From NCBI GenBank assembly GCA_016210245.1, contig JACQUR010000340.1:1-11124 (forward strand): a DNA stretch of 11,124 bases. Reading direction: 5' to 3'. The translations under genes were made by a program, and so were the position numbers. Of the stretch, positions 1 to 6,814 are shown piece by piece. This DNA is from Chloroflexota bacterium (GTDB lineage: Bacteria > Chloroflexota > UBA6077 > JACQUR01). Each line of letters starts with the position of its first letter. Within the stretch, counting starts at the first letter, position 1. The notes under the pieces were generated by a model. That model was not told the origin of the DNA. It searched no databases and saw nothing but the letters and a program-made list of their open reading frames with translations.

Positions 1-192
1 AGGCAGAAGGCAGAAGGCAGCAAGGGTGCAGGCTTGCGTGCCTACAGTGTGTGTCCCCCTCCTGCCAGTGGCACAGGCGTCTCGCCTGTGCCCGTAGCCC
101 GGTGGACGCGGCACAGGCGAGACGCCTGTGCCACCTAGCGAGATGCATGGAGTTCACTGCCTTCTGCCGTCGGCCTCCTGCCGACTGCCGAC
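1..192. repeat. Inverted heptamer array flanking the grdB 3' end
   Basis: The left arm at 1-20 is made of AGGCAGA heptamers (two full units and a partial one, possibly continuing beyond the window). The right arm at 158-192 holds five heptamers, TGCCTTC, TGCCGTC, GGCCTCC, TGCCGAC and TGCCGAC, which are approximate reverse complements of the left-arm unit. The arms enclose about 137 nt containing two palindromes. The right arm lies inside the last codons of the GrdB-family gene and encodes its atypical C-terminal tail (SRQEADGRRQ). Outside that gene's 3' end the first 150 bases hold no convincing coding sequence. The arrangement resembles intergenic tandem heptamers known from some GC-rich and cyanobacterial genomes; its function is unknown. 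Confidence 0.7.
70..132. repeat. Two 23-bp perfect palindromes in mutually inverted orientation
   Basis: Positions 70-92 form a perfect hairpin, GGCACAGGCG, loop TCT, CGCCTGTGCC. Positions 110-132 have the same arms with loop AGA, so the second copy is the exact reverse complement of the first. They are separated by 17 nt. Each is a 10-bp GC-rich stem with a 3-nt loop, and the pair can also form one long duplex. This is the layout of a REP/BIME-type element just downstream of a gene. It may act in transcript stabilisation or termination for the leftward GrdB-family gene, but there is no T-run. Confidence 0.75.
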
Positions 193-1482
193 CGGCGTCT
201 CCAACAGCTCCAGCGCCTGGGCGACCAACTCCAGGCGCAAGAGCCGCTCCTCCTCGGGCGGCAGGGCGGGGTTGCCGAGCAGGTGGGGGATCGCCACCCC
301 CGGCACGAAGCGATGGACGTGCATGTACTCGGCCACGGAGCGCAGGTTGCTGATCAGCACCGTCGGCAGCCCGTTCCGCTCCAGCTCGTTGGCCAGCGCT
401 GACCCGCAGCGCGTGCAGTTCCCTCAGGTGGAGGTCAGGATGGCTCCTGCCACACCTTCCGCCTCGAGGTCCGCCGCCATGCGCTGGCCCAGCACCCTGG
501 CCATGGCCGGGGCGGTCGCGCTGCCGGCCAGGGTGTAGAGGTGCTCGCCCACACCGCCGATGCGCCCCTGCCGCGCCAGCTCGCGCAGGGCGTCGAGCGG
601 CACCATGCGGTTAGGATCCTGGTTGACGAACTTGTGATAGTAGCCGGCGTGGTGGGCCTCGAAGGCGCCGCCGGGCAGACGCTCCAGGCCACGCAGGGAG
701 TACCGGCCGTAGCGATCGGAGGCGTGGGAGCGCAGCCCGTCCGGGTTGCCGCGGGGCACGATTCCGCCGCTGGTGACCAGGGCGATGGCCACCCGCGAGA
801 GGTCCGCGATGGGCGGGGCGGGCGCAACCGGCACCACCTCGGGCATCGGGACCTCGGTCTGGAAGGGGCGCCCTGCGACCTTGGCCAGCAGCATGTCCAC
901 CATGCGCGTTGCGGCTGGCAGGGCATGGACCTGGTTCTTGCGCAAGCCCCTGGGCAGATAGCCCTCCTCCTCGGGGCTGCCCAGCGGCGTGCCCTGCACC
1001 TGCTTCAGCAGCAGCTTCGCCATCCGGGCCAGGGCAGGCCCCATGTCGCGGGTCGAGCTGGCGGTGGCGACGACGTACACGCGCGCGCGATAGGTCGGGG
1101 CGGCCGCCTGGCCCGGATACATGCCGGCCACCGAGGGGAGGCCGAGCTGCTCCTGCGCCCCGGCCGCCACGGCGCCGCAGGCCAGACCGTAGCGCCCGGC
1201 GTCGAAGGCCGGGCCCGCCGCCACCGCATCCGGGCGCTGGGCGGCGATCAGGGGCAGCACCTCGCGCAGCCCGCGCTCCAGGTCCTCGGCGAAGTAGTTG
1301 TCGCCGCAGACAACCGTCGCCACCACCTCCGCCGCCCCACCCAGCTCGCGCGCTAGCAGCCGACCGGGGCCGACCGGCCCGGGCACCACCCGCGGTGGGA
1401 GGTCGGCCTGGTCCTCGCCGCCGAGCTGGGCGAAGAACTGGTTGAGGTAGTGGACCACTCGGTAGGTCCTCACCTCGCGCAC
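154..1482 (-). CDS. grdB: GrdB-family reductase, selenoprotein with in-frame UGA (Sec353)
   Basis: The 442-residue protein matches the glycine/betaine/sarcosine reductase selenoprotein B family (GrdB, PF07355) along its length: RVVHYLNQFFAQLGGED near the N-terminus, CGDNYFAED, GPAFDAGRYG, LVTSGGIVPRGNPDG, and the redox motif LTST-U-GNCTRCG. The UGA at 424-426 falls exactly where GrdB has selenocysteine (UxxCxxC; Cys356 and Cys359 follow), and the downstream frame continues the family sequence (ISNLRSVAEYMHVHRFVPGVAIPH...). I therefore read it as Sec, not stop. Known GrdB (about 435-440 residues) transfers the substrate moiety to GrdA and works with the pyruvoyl subunit GrdE. No GrdA, GrdE, GrdC or GrdD is present here, so the substrate is unknown. 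The start is GTG at 1480-1482; an alternative GTG lies at 1471-1473. The last residues come from a heptamer repeat. It is third in a leftward operon after an ABC ATPase and a binding protein. Confidence 0.88.
396..426 (-). promoter_or_regulatory. Candidate bacterial SECIS hairpin after the UGA codon
   Basis: On the coding (minus) strand the UGA (424-426) is followed after 11 nt by a perfect 6-bp stem, GCGCTG (407-412) with CAGCGC (396-401), closing a 5-nt loop CGGGT (402-406). A short stem-loop at about this distance, with a G-rich loop containing GU, is what SelB recognises in bacterial selenoprotein mRNAs such as E. coli fdhF. The hairpin is seen directly; its role is inferred from position and from the Sec motif. 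Confidence 0.65.
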
Positions 1483-1510
1483 CCCCGTTTCAGCGCACGC
1501 AGCGTCGCTC

Positions 1511-1600
1511 GAGTCCTGAGTCCTGAGTGCTGAGTCCTGAGTCCTGAGTGAGGTCTTCTACTCAGGACTCAGCACTCAGGACTCAGCACTCAGCCCTCAG
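1511..1600. repeat. Inverted heptamer array (TCCTGAG / CTCAGGA)
   Basis: The left arm 1514-1548 has five heptamers (TCCTGAG x2, TGCTGAG, TCCTGAG x2). A 12-nt spacer (1549-1560) follows, then the right arm 1561-1600 with CTCAGGA, CTCAGCA, CTCAGGA, CTCAGCA, CTCAGCC and a partial unit. The arms are reverse complements apart from a few G/C changes, so RNA would fold into a stem of about 35 bp. The TGA stop of the solute-binding protein gene (1597-1599) lies in the last partial unit. The array occupies most of the 114-nt gap before the GrdB-family gene and could attenuate or stabilise the operon transcript. Confidence 0.85.
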
Positions 1601-2706
1601 CGAACGAAGAGCTGCTCGAACAGCTTCTGAGCTTCCGTGCCGCCCTTGCCCACCAGGTCGGGCGAGTAGGTGACGATCTTCTTGATGCCCTTCAGGAGCG
1701 GACTATCCGGGAACTCCAGTCCCTTGCGGGTGGGGTTCTGCATGTTCGCCACCAGCATCTGGCCCTCCTCGGACAGGATGAAGTCGACGAACAGGGCGGC
1801 CGCGTGCGGATGGGGCGCGTTCTTCGTCGCCGCGATCGCGCCTACCTGGAGAAAGATCGGGTCCGGGACGACGACGTCCACGGGCGCGCCCTTCTGCTTG
1901 CTGGCGCGCACCTGCTCGAGGTGGACGTCGAAGGCGATGGCCACCTCGCCACTGCTGAGCGCGCTGGCCAGGGCGGTATTGGAGGCGTAGATGCGCGGCT
2001 GGTTGGCGGCCAGCTTCTGCAGGTAGGCGCGCCCCTGCTCCTCGCCCATCACCTGGAACACCCCCTGCACCCAGCGAGCGCCCAGGGCGGTGCGGCCCAG
2101 CTTGCCTTTGAGGGCCGGATCGACCAGCCCTTCCAGGCTGGTCGGCACACCGTCCTTCTTGGCCAGGTTGGTGTTGTAGCCCACCACCTCCAGCTCCTGT
2201 CGGAACAGGCTCCAGTAGCCGTCCGCGTCCAGGAACTCGGGGCCGAAGGCGGCCCGCTCGGGCGAGGGGTAGCGGCCCAGGGCGCCGCCCTGCTGGGCGC
2301 TGAGGGCCTCCAGGCTGGGCGCCTCGAACACGTCGGCGAAGGTGGTCCCCGCCCGGTGCTCGGTGAGCAGGCGCTGAAGCACCTCGGCCACGTCCGCCTT
2401 GAAGTGCTCGGCCTTGATGCCCGGGTACTTCTTCTGGAAGGCCTCCTTGCGCCGCTCGATGGCGGTGACGTCGCCGGTGGTGTACCAGATCAGCTTGCCT
2501 TCCCTGGTCGCCTCGGCCACCAGCTTCGCCTGGCGCTCGGCCGCGGGCAGCGCGTTCGCGGCCGCCCAGAGCTGCTCGGGGCTCTGGGCTGCGGCCGCGG
2601 GCTTCGCGCCGGACGCGGCCGGTGCGGCGGACGGGGCTGGCGCGCAGGCCAGCACCAGGAGCGCTGTTGCCAGAGCTAGGCCGAACCCTTTGACTCGTGC
2701 GTCCAC
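1597..2706 (-). CDS. ABC transporter solute-binding lipoprotein (Fe3+/AfuA-FbpA type)
   Basis: A 369-residue exported lipoprotein. A basic N-terminus (MDARVKG) is followed by a hydrophobic stretch ending in a lipobox-like VLAC with the lipidated Cys at 21. A Pro/Ala-rich linker (about 22-45) comes next. The mature domain carries the family hallmark GKLIWYTTGD (about residue 70) and later DVFEAPSLEALSAQQ, VGYNTNLAKKDGVPTS, ALSSGEVAIAF and ALFVDFILSEEGQ, typical of periplasmic ferric-iron/sugar-phosphate/phosphonate-type binding proteins (AfuA/FbpA group). The ligand cannot be told from sequence alone. The GTG start at 2704-2706 is chosen because GGGAGG lies 5 nt upstream and the signal peptide starts there; the longer open frame upstream only shadows the ATPase gene. 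The start overlaps the ATPase 3' end by 31 nt, indicating translational coupling. No permease is encoded nearby. Confidence 0.85.
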   Translation of the reverse strand: MDARVKGFGLALATALLVLACAPAPSAAPAASGAKPAAAAQSPEQLWAAANALPAAERQAKLVAEATREGKLIWYTTGDVTAIERRKEAFQKKYPGIKAEHFKADVAEVLQRLLTEHRAGTTFADVFEAPSLEALSAQQGGALGRYPSPERAAFGPEFLDADGYWSLFRQELEVVGYNTNLAKKDGVPTSLEGLVDPALKGKLGRTALGARWVQGVFQVMGEEQGRAYLQKLAANQPRIYASNTALASALSSGEVAIAFDVHLEQVRASKQKGAPVDVVVPDPIFLQVGAIAATKNAPHPHAAALFVDFILSEEGQMLVANMQNPTRKGLEFPDSPLLKGIKKIVTYSPDLVGKGGTEAQKLFEQLFVR

Positions 2707-3902
2707 ACTTGCCTCCCTGTCAAGAAATGAGAAGACACGTCCTCGCCTGCGAAGGCCAGGCACGCCTCCGCGGGCATAGCCACGACCACCTCGGTGCCCG
2801 GAGCGATGGCCTGAGCGAACTCCCTGCGAACCCTCAGCCGCAGGTCGCCGGCCAGCAGCCAGTAGTCGCTCCACGAGCCCAGGAAGCTGGTCGCCTCGAC
2901 CACGGCCGGGACGCGGTTGGGCGGCCCCTGGGCGCCATCCACCTCGAGGCGCATACGCTCGGGTCGCACGAACACCACCGCCGGCTGCCCTTCCCCGGGC
3001 GCCCGCGCGCACCGGCAGGCTAGCACCCCCAGTGCGGTCCGCACCAGCACATGGCCCGAGGGCGCGCGCCCTGCCACCTCGCCCGGGATCACGTTGGTCA
3101 CCCCGACGAAGCCGGCGGTCAGGGCCGATTTCGGCTCGTGATAGATGTCGACCGGGCTGCCCACCTCGACGACCCGCCCGCGGCTCATCACCCCGATGAC
3201 GTCGGACAGGGCCAGCGCCTCCTCCTGGTCGTGGGTGACGTAGAGGGTGGTGGTGCGCAGGCGCCGCTGGAGCACCAGCAGATCGCGCCGCATCTCATCC
3301 CGCAGCCGGGCGTCCAGGTTCGAGAGCGGCTCGTCCAGCAGCAGGATGCTCGGCTCCATCACCAGGGCGCGGGCCAGGGCGACCCGCTGCTGCTGGCCGC
3401 CGCTCAGGTTGGGCGCGGGCGAGCTGGCCTTGTCGGCCAGCCCCACGTGCTCCAGCACGGTCCGCACCCGGCGGGCGATCTCCTCTCCGCCCAGGCGACG
3501 CGCTTCCAGCGGGTAGGCGACGTTCTGGAAGACGGTCATGTGGGGCCACAGGGCGTAGGACTGGAACACCATGCCGATGTTGCGACGGTGGGCCGGCACG
3601 CATACGCCCTGCCTGGAGGAGAAGACGGTCTGGCCCGCGATCTGGATCTCGCCCTGGTCGGGGTCCTCCAGGCCGGCGATGCAGCGCAGGGTGGTGGTCT
3701 TGCCCGAGCCGCTCTCCCCCAGCAGGGTGAAGAAGCAGCCGGGCGGGATGTCCAGGGTCACGTCCTCCATGGCCGCCACGCGCTGGCTGCCGCCGCCGAA
3801 CCGCCTGGACACGTGGCGCAGCGCAATGGCCCGGGCGCCTGCGGAGGCGCTGCCGTCGTGCTGACCGTTGGGGCTGGCGCTGCGCGCTGCGCGGGAGTCC
3901 AT
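2676..3902 (-). CDS. ABC transporter ATP-binding protein (FbpC/PotA type, TOBE domain)
   Basis: A 408-residue cytoplasmic ATPase that would energise import of the ligand captured by the downstream lipoprotein. Motifs in order: Walker A GESGSGKT (62-69), Q-loop FQSYALWP (Q114), signature LSGGQQQRVALARAL (from 166), Walker B ILLLDEP (186-192), D-loop SNLDARL, and H-loop YVTHDQEEAL (H224). The region after about 260 (VGVTNVIPGEV, VVFVRPERMRL, SFLGSWSDYWL) fits a C-terminal TOBE regulatory domain as in ferric, spermidine and thiamine importers. About 25 N-terminal residues precede the usual domain start. The ATG is at 3900-3902 with a weak GGGCGGG upstream. It is the first gene of the leftward operon, with its 3' end overlapping the binding-protein start. 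A membrane permease is not found on either side, so it must be supplied from elsewhere. Confidence 0.92.
   Translation of the reverse strand: MDSRAARSASPNGQHDGSASAGARAIALRHVSRRFGGGSQRVAAMEDVTLDIPPGCFFTLLGESGSGKTTTLRCIAGLEDPDQGEIQIAGQTVFSSRQGVCVPAHRRNIGMVFQSYALWPHMTVFQNVAYPLEARRLGGEEIARRVRTVLEHVGLADKASSPAPNLSGGQQQRVALARALVMEPSILLLDEPLSNLDARLRDEMRRDLLVLQRRLRTTTLYVTHDQEEALALSDVIGVMSRGRVVEVGSPVDIYHEPKSALTAGFVGVTNVIPGEVAGRAPSGHVLVRTALGVLACRCARAPGEGQPAVVFVRPERMRLEVDGAQGPPNRVPAVVEATSFLGSWSDYWLLAGDLRLRVRREFAQAIAPGTEVVVAMPAEACLAFAGEDVSSHFLTGRQVWTHESKGSA
2712..2717 (-). promoter_or_regulatory. Ribosome binding site GGGAGG fixing the binding-protein GTG start
   Basis: The minus strand reads GGGAGG followed by 5 nt (CAAGT) and GTG at 2704-2706. 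This strong Shine-Dalgarno lies inside the ATPase coding region and decides the non-ATG start of the lipoprotein gene. Confidence 0.75.
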
Positions 3903-3970
3903 ACACCCGCCCGTGTTCCAGGCGACATCCCGAGGCCAGATGAGTGCCCCGGTCGTCTCGAACGAGGGGC

Positions 3971-4000
3971 AGAGTACCGGGTGGCGGGCAGTGGTGTCAA
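3971..4000 (-). promoter_or_regulatory. Candidate sigma70-type promoter for the leftward operon
   Basis: On the minus strand an exact TTGACA (3995-4000) is followed after 18 nt by TACTCT (3971-3976), a weak -10. Transcription would begin near 3964, about 60 nt before the ATPase start. A small dyad, GGGCT-GTG-AGCCC (4008-4020), lies just upstream, between the two divergent promoters, and could be an operator. Confidence 0.4.
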
Positions 4001-4046
4001 GACGTGCGGGCTGTGAGCCCCGCGTCGCCGGGGCCCGAGCACTTCT

Positions 4047-4075
4047 TTGACGCCCTACCGCCTATGGCGTACCAT
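4047..4075 (+). promoter_or_regulatory. Candidate sigma70-type promoter for the molybdopterin oxidoreductase
   Basis: TTGACG (4047-4052) is separated by exactly 17 nt from TACCAT (4070-4075). This gives a start near 4082 and a 5' leader of about 110 nt before the ATG at 4192. It is divergent from the leftward operon promoter. Confidence 0.45.
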
Positions 4076-4116
4076 CAGCTTCGCGGCCCGTTCGAGCGCG
4101 CGGCTCGCGAGCTGAG

Positions 4117-4185
4117 GAGAGGGGACCCGAAGCTGCCCTCCGGGGTGGCACCCGCCAGCAACCCTCTCGCCTTTCAAACGGAGGT
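4117..4185 (+). promoter_or_regulatory. Structured 5' leader with alternative pairings around the Shine-Dalgarno
   Basis: GAGAGGG (4117-4123) is complementary to CCCTCTC (4162-4168), which would close a large hairpin. Inside lies CCTCC (4137-4141), able to pair with the strong Shine-Dalgarno GGAGG (4180-4184, 6-7 nt before the ATG at 4192). The two helices enclose overlapping segments, so competition between them could control ribosome access. GGTGGCACC (4144-4152) resembles the conserved T-box antiterminator bulge (UGGNACC), but I see no Stem I or specifier loop. Only the complementarities are directly visible; a regulatory role is inference. Confidence 0.3.
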
Positions 4186-4191
4186 GGGCGT

Positions 4192-6747
4192 ATGGCCATC
4201 GGAACTTCAACGGCAGACGAGGACACGTGGGTCCCCTCCGCGTGTGACATGTGCTACAACGCCTGCACGATCCGGGTGCGGCGGGTACACGGCACAGCGG
4301 TGAAGGTCGAGGGCATCCCGGGAGTGGCGCCCAACTATGGCAAGGTGTGCGCCAAGGGCAACGCAGCGCTCATGAACCTCTACAACCCGAACCGCATTGG
4401 CGCGCCCCTGGTGCGGACCAATCCGGAGAAGGGCATCGGCGTCGATCCCGGCTGGAGAGAGATCTCCTGGGACGAGGCGATGGACTTGCTGGTGTCCAAG
4501 CTGCGAGCCGCGCGGCAGAAGGACCCGCGCAGCGCCGTCGTCGTGACCTTCGATCGCTACTCCTTCCACCTGGCGCGCGCCTTCACCTCCGCCTTCGGCA
4601 GTCCCAACCTGACCACCGCCTCGGCCGGCTTCTTCTGTGGCAACGGCGTCCACCCGGTCGCCTTCACCCTCACCGGGTCGAACGACGTCCATCCCGACCT
4701 GCACCTGTGCAACTACCTGCTCATGTTCGGTACCTCCTACGGCTTCGTCGCCCAGATGAACGCCATGGGCCTCACCCACGCCATGGCCGAGGCGCGGGCG
4801 CGCGGGATGAAGCTGGTGGTGGTCGACCCGGTCTGCTCCACCGCCGCCTCCAAGGCCGACGAGTGGGTGCCTCTTCGGCCGGGCACTGACGCCGCCTTTG
4901 CCCTGGCGCTGATGCGCGAGTGGGTGGTCGAGCGGGACCACTACGACAAGGAGTTTCTGCGGCGCTACACCAACGCCGCCTACCTCATCAGCGAGGACGG
5001 CCGTTACGTGCGCGAGCCGGCCAGTGGCAAGCCGCTGGTGGTCGACCAGCGCACACACGTGGCCATGGCCTACGATGCCGTGGACTGGCAGCACGCGGCG
5101 CTGGAGGGCTGGGTCGAGATGGGCGGCCGGCGGGCGCGCCCGAGCTTCGACGCCTTCAAGGAGCACCTGCAGCCGTACACGCTCCAGCGGGCGGAGGAGA
5201 TCACCAGCATTCCCGCCCGGACCATCCAGCGCATCGCCGCCGAGATGGTGGAGGCGGCTGGGATCGGGCGCACCATCACCCTGGAAGGCGCGACGCTGCC
5301 CTTCCGCCCGGCCGTGGCGTGCTGGTACCGCGGGGTGTCCGGCCACAAGCACAGCCTGCTCAACGGGATGAGCATCGGGCAGTTGAACGTGCTGCTGGGC
5401 AACGTGGACGTGCCGGGCGGCCTGCTGAACGCGGCGGCCTCGGGTCCGAGCTGGCGGCCGCAGGAAGACCCGGACGGACTGATGATCCCCAACAACCCGT
5501 ACGGCGGCCACATGCACTCGCCGCTCCCCAGGCGCCAGGTCAAGCCCCCGGAGACGCTGGAGCTGATCGAGCTGTTCCCGGTCTCGGTCGTCGCCCGGGC
5601 CATGCTCTGGCTGGGCCTGCGCTATCCCGAGGAGTTCGGGCTGCCGTACAAGGCCGAGGTGCTCATCCAGTGCCGGACCAACATGGTCGCGGCCAGCGGC
5701 GACCCGCCGGCGATCGCGGAGGCGCTGAAGAGCATCCCGTTCATCTGCTCGATGGCGACCCACCACGACGAGACGACCGAGTTCGCGGACCTGCTGCTGC
5801 CGGACCAGCACGCCCTGGAGCGGTTGGTGCCCCTGGTCCATAACCCGTATTACCACTACGCCACCGCGGCCATGCCCTACGAGACGTTCACCTTCAACTT
5901 CCAGCAGCCAGTGGTCAAGCCCTTTGGCCAGGCTCGCTACTGGGGCGAGGTGCTGCTGGACGCGGCCGAGCGGCTGGGCATCCTGCCCGACCTGTACGCG
6001 ACCTTCAATCGAGCGGCCCAGCTCGAGGGACCGCACCAGCTCGATCCCACTCGCACCTACACCTGGGAGGAGATCGCCGACCGGTGGTCGAAGGCGTTGT
6101 GCGGCGACGAGCACGGGCTGAACTACTTCCGCCAGCACGGCTACTACGAGGGCGTGCGCCGCAGCACCGCCCAGAGCTACCCGCGGGCCTATCACGAGGC
6201 CCGCATCCCGCTCTACCTGGAGCACTTCATCGACGCGGGCGAGGCGGTGAAGGCCTTCACCGAGGAGCGCGACATCCCCTGGGACACCTCCGACTACCTG
6301 CCGCTGGTCGAGTGGAAGCCGTGCTACCGCGAGGGCGAGCTGCCGCCGGAGTACGACCTGTGGGTGGTCAACCAGAAGCTGCCCTTCATGACCTACACCT
6401 TCACGGGAGAGAACGCCTGGCTGGTGGAGCTGGCCGGCAGGAACACCAAGGTCTTCACGGTGGGCATCAACGCCGAGACCGCCAGGCGGAAAGGCATTCG
6501 CGAGGGCGACCGCATCGTCCTCGAGACCGCTGATGGTCGGCGGGCGGAGGGGGTTGCCCGCCTGACCCAGGGCATCCACCCCGAGTGCCTGGCCGTGCCG
6601 GGCATCACGGGTCGCTGGGCCAGGAACGACCGCGCGCGCGGCCAGGGTGTCCACTTCAACAGCCTGCTCAGGTTCTCGCTCGACCGCTTCGACACCGTGG
6701 CCGCCGCGCTGGACGCCTGCGTGAAGGTGAGAGTCAGCCGGGCGTAG
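4192..6747 (+). CDS. Molybdopterin (bis-MGD) oxidoreductase, DMSO-reductase family
   Basis: An 851-residue catalytic subunit. The N-terminal [4Fe-4S] domain has C18-x2-C21-x3-C25-x27-C53, followed by Lys55, the usual electron-relay position. The molybdopterin domain follows (ISWDEAMDLL about residue 96; FGSPNLTTASAGFFCGNG; VVVDPVCSTAASKADEWVPLRPGTDAAF; GQLNVLLGNVDVPGG; TTEFADLLLPDQHALER). The C-terminal MGD-binding domain begins around residue 720 (LWVVNQKLP, INAETARRKGIREGD, VPGITGRWARN). Cys149 in FFCGNG is the probable Mo/W ligand, as in cysteine-type members (Nap, Psr/Phs, acetylene hydratase). No twin-arginine signal is present, so it appears cytoplasmic. No iron-sulfur or membrane-anchor partner gene is adjacent, so acceptor and substrate are unknown. 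The ATG at 4192 has GGAGGT 6 nt upstream. Confidence 0.93.
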   Translation: MAIGTSTADEDTWVPSACDMCYNACTIRVRRVHGTAVKVEGIPGVAPNYGKVCAKGNAALMNLYNPNRIGAPLVRTNPEKGIGVDPGWREISWDEAMDLLVSKLRAARQKDPRSAVVVTFDRYSFHLARAFTSAFGSPNLTTASAGFFCGNGVHPVAFTLTGSNDVHPDLHLCNYLLMFGTSYGFVAQMNAMGLTHAMAEARARGMKLVVVDPVCSTAASKADEWVPLRPGTDAAFALALMREWVVERDHYDKEFLRRYTNAAYLISEDGRYVREPASGKPLVVDQRTHVAMAYDAVDWQHAALEGWVEMGGRRARPSFDAFKEHLQPYTLQRAEEITSIPARTIQRIAAEMVEAAGIGRTITLEGATLPFRPAVACWYRGVSGHKHSLLNGMSIGQLNVLLGNVDVPGGLLNAAASGPSWRPQEDPDGLMIPNNPYGGHMHSPLPRRQVKPPETLELIELFPVSVVARAMLWLGLRYPEEFGLPYKAEVLIQCRTNMVAASGDPPAIAEALKSIPFICSMATHHDETTEFADLLLPDQHALERLVPLVHNPYYHYATAAMPYETFTFNFQQPVVKPFGQARYWGEVLLDAAERLGILPDLYATFNRAAQLEGPHQLDPTRTYTWEEIADRWSKALCGDEHGLNYFRQHGYYEGVRRSTAQSYPRAYHEARIPLYLEHFIDAGEAVKAFTEERDIPWDTSDYLPLVEWKPCYREGELPPEYDLWVVNQKLPFMTYTFTGENAWLVELAGRNTKVFTVGINAETARRKGIREGDRIVLETADGRRAEGVARLTQGIHPECLAVPGITGRWARNDRARGQGVHFNSLLRFSLDRFDTVAAALDACVKVRVSRA

Positions 6748-6802
6748 AGGTGCGATAGCGCTTTCTTCAGCTCGGCCAGCTGTGTCCGTCTGAGGGGCAG
6801 AG

Positions 6803-6808
6803 TAGAAT
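6803..6808 (+). promoter_or_regulatory. -10 box TAGAAT suggesting a leaderless mRNA
   Basis: TAGAAT ends 6 nt before the ATG at 6815, the distance expected between a -10 element and +1. No Shine-Dalgarno lies in the usual window before this ATG, so transcription probably starts at or next to the initiation codon. I see no good -35. The rest of the 67-nt gap after the oxidoreductase contains a weak dyad, CAGCT-CGGCC-AGCTG. Confidence 0.4.
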
Positions 6809-6814
6809 GCAGAC

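Noticed and set aside
424..426. TGA as a true stop, making the GrdB-family gene a truncated pseudogene
   Set aside because: The codon sits exactly at the family's selenocysteine position, the frame continues with family-like sequence, and a SECIS-like hairpin follows.
541..1356. 271-codon plus-strand frame opposite the GrdB-family gene
   Set aside because: Shadow frame; the minus strand matches GrdB along its whole length.
1511..1600. CRISPR-like array
   Set aside because: Units are 7 nt, contiguous and in inverted arms, with no unique spacers.
2707..3012. Upstream extension of the binding-protein frame to a 471-residue protein
   Set aside because: The extension is Arg/Gly-rich sequence overlapping the ATPase gene out of frame; the lipoprotein signal and Shine-Dalgarno place the start at 2706.
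3051..4016. 321-codon plus-strand frame opposite the ABC ATPase
   Set aside because: Antisense shadow of a gene with every ABC ATPase motif; it also runs through the divergent promoter region.
4082..4191. Confident T-box riboswitch call based on GGTGGCACC
   Set aside because: No Stem I, specifier loop or terminator was found, and the downstream gene is not amino-acid related; kept only as a candidate structured leader.
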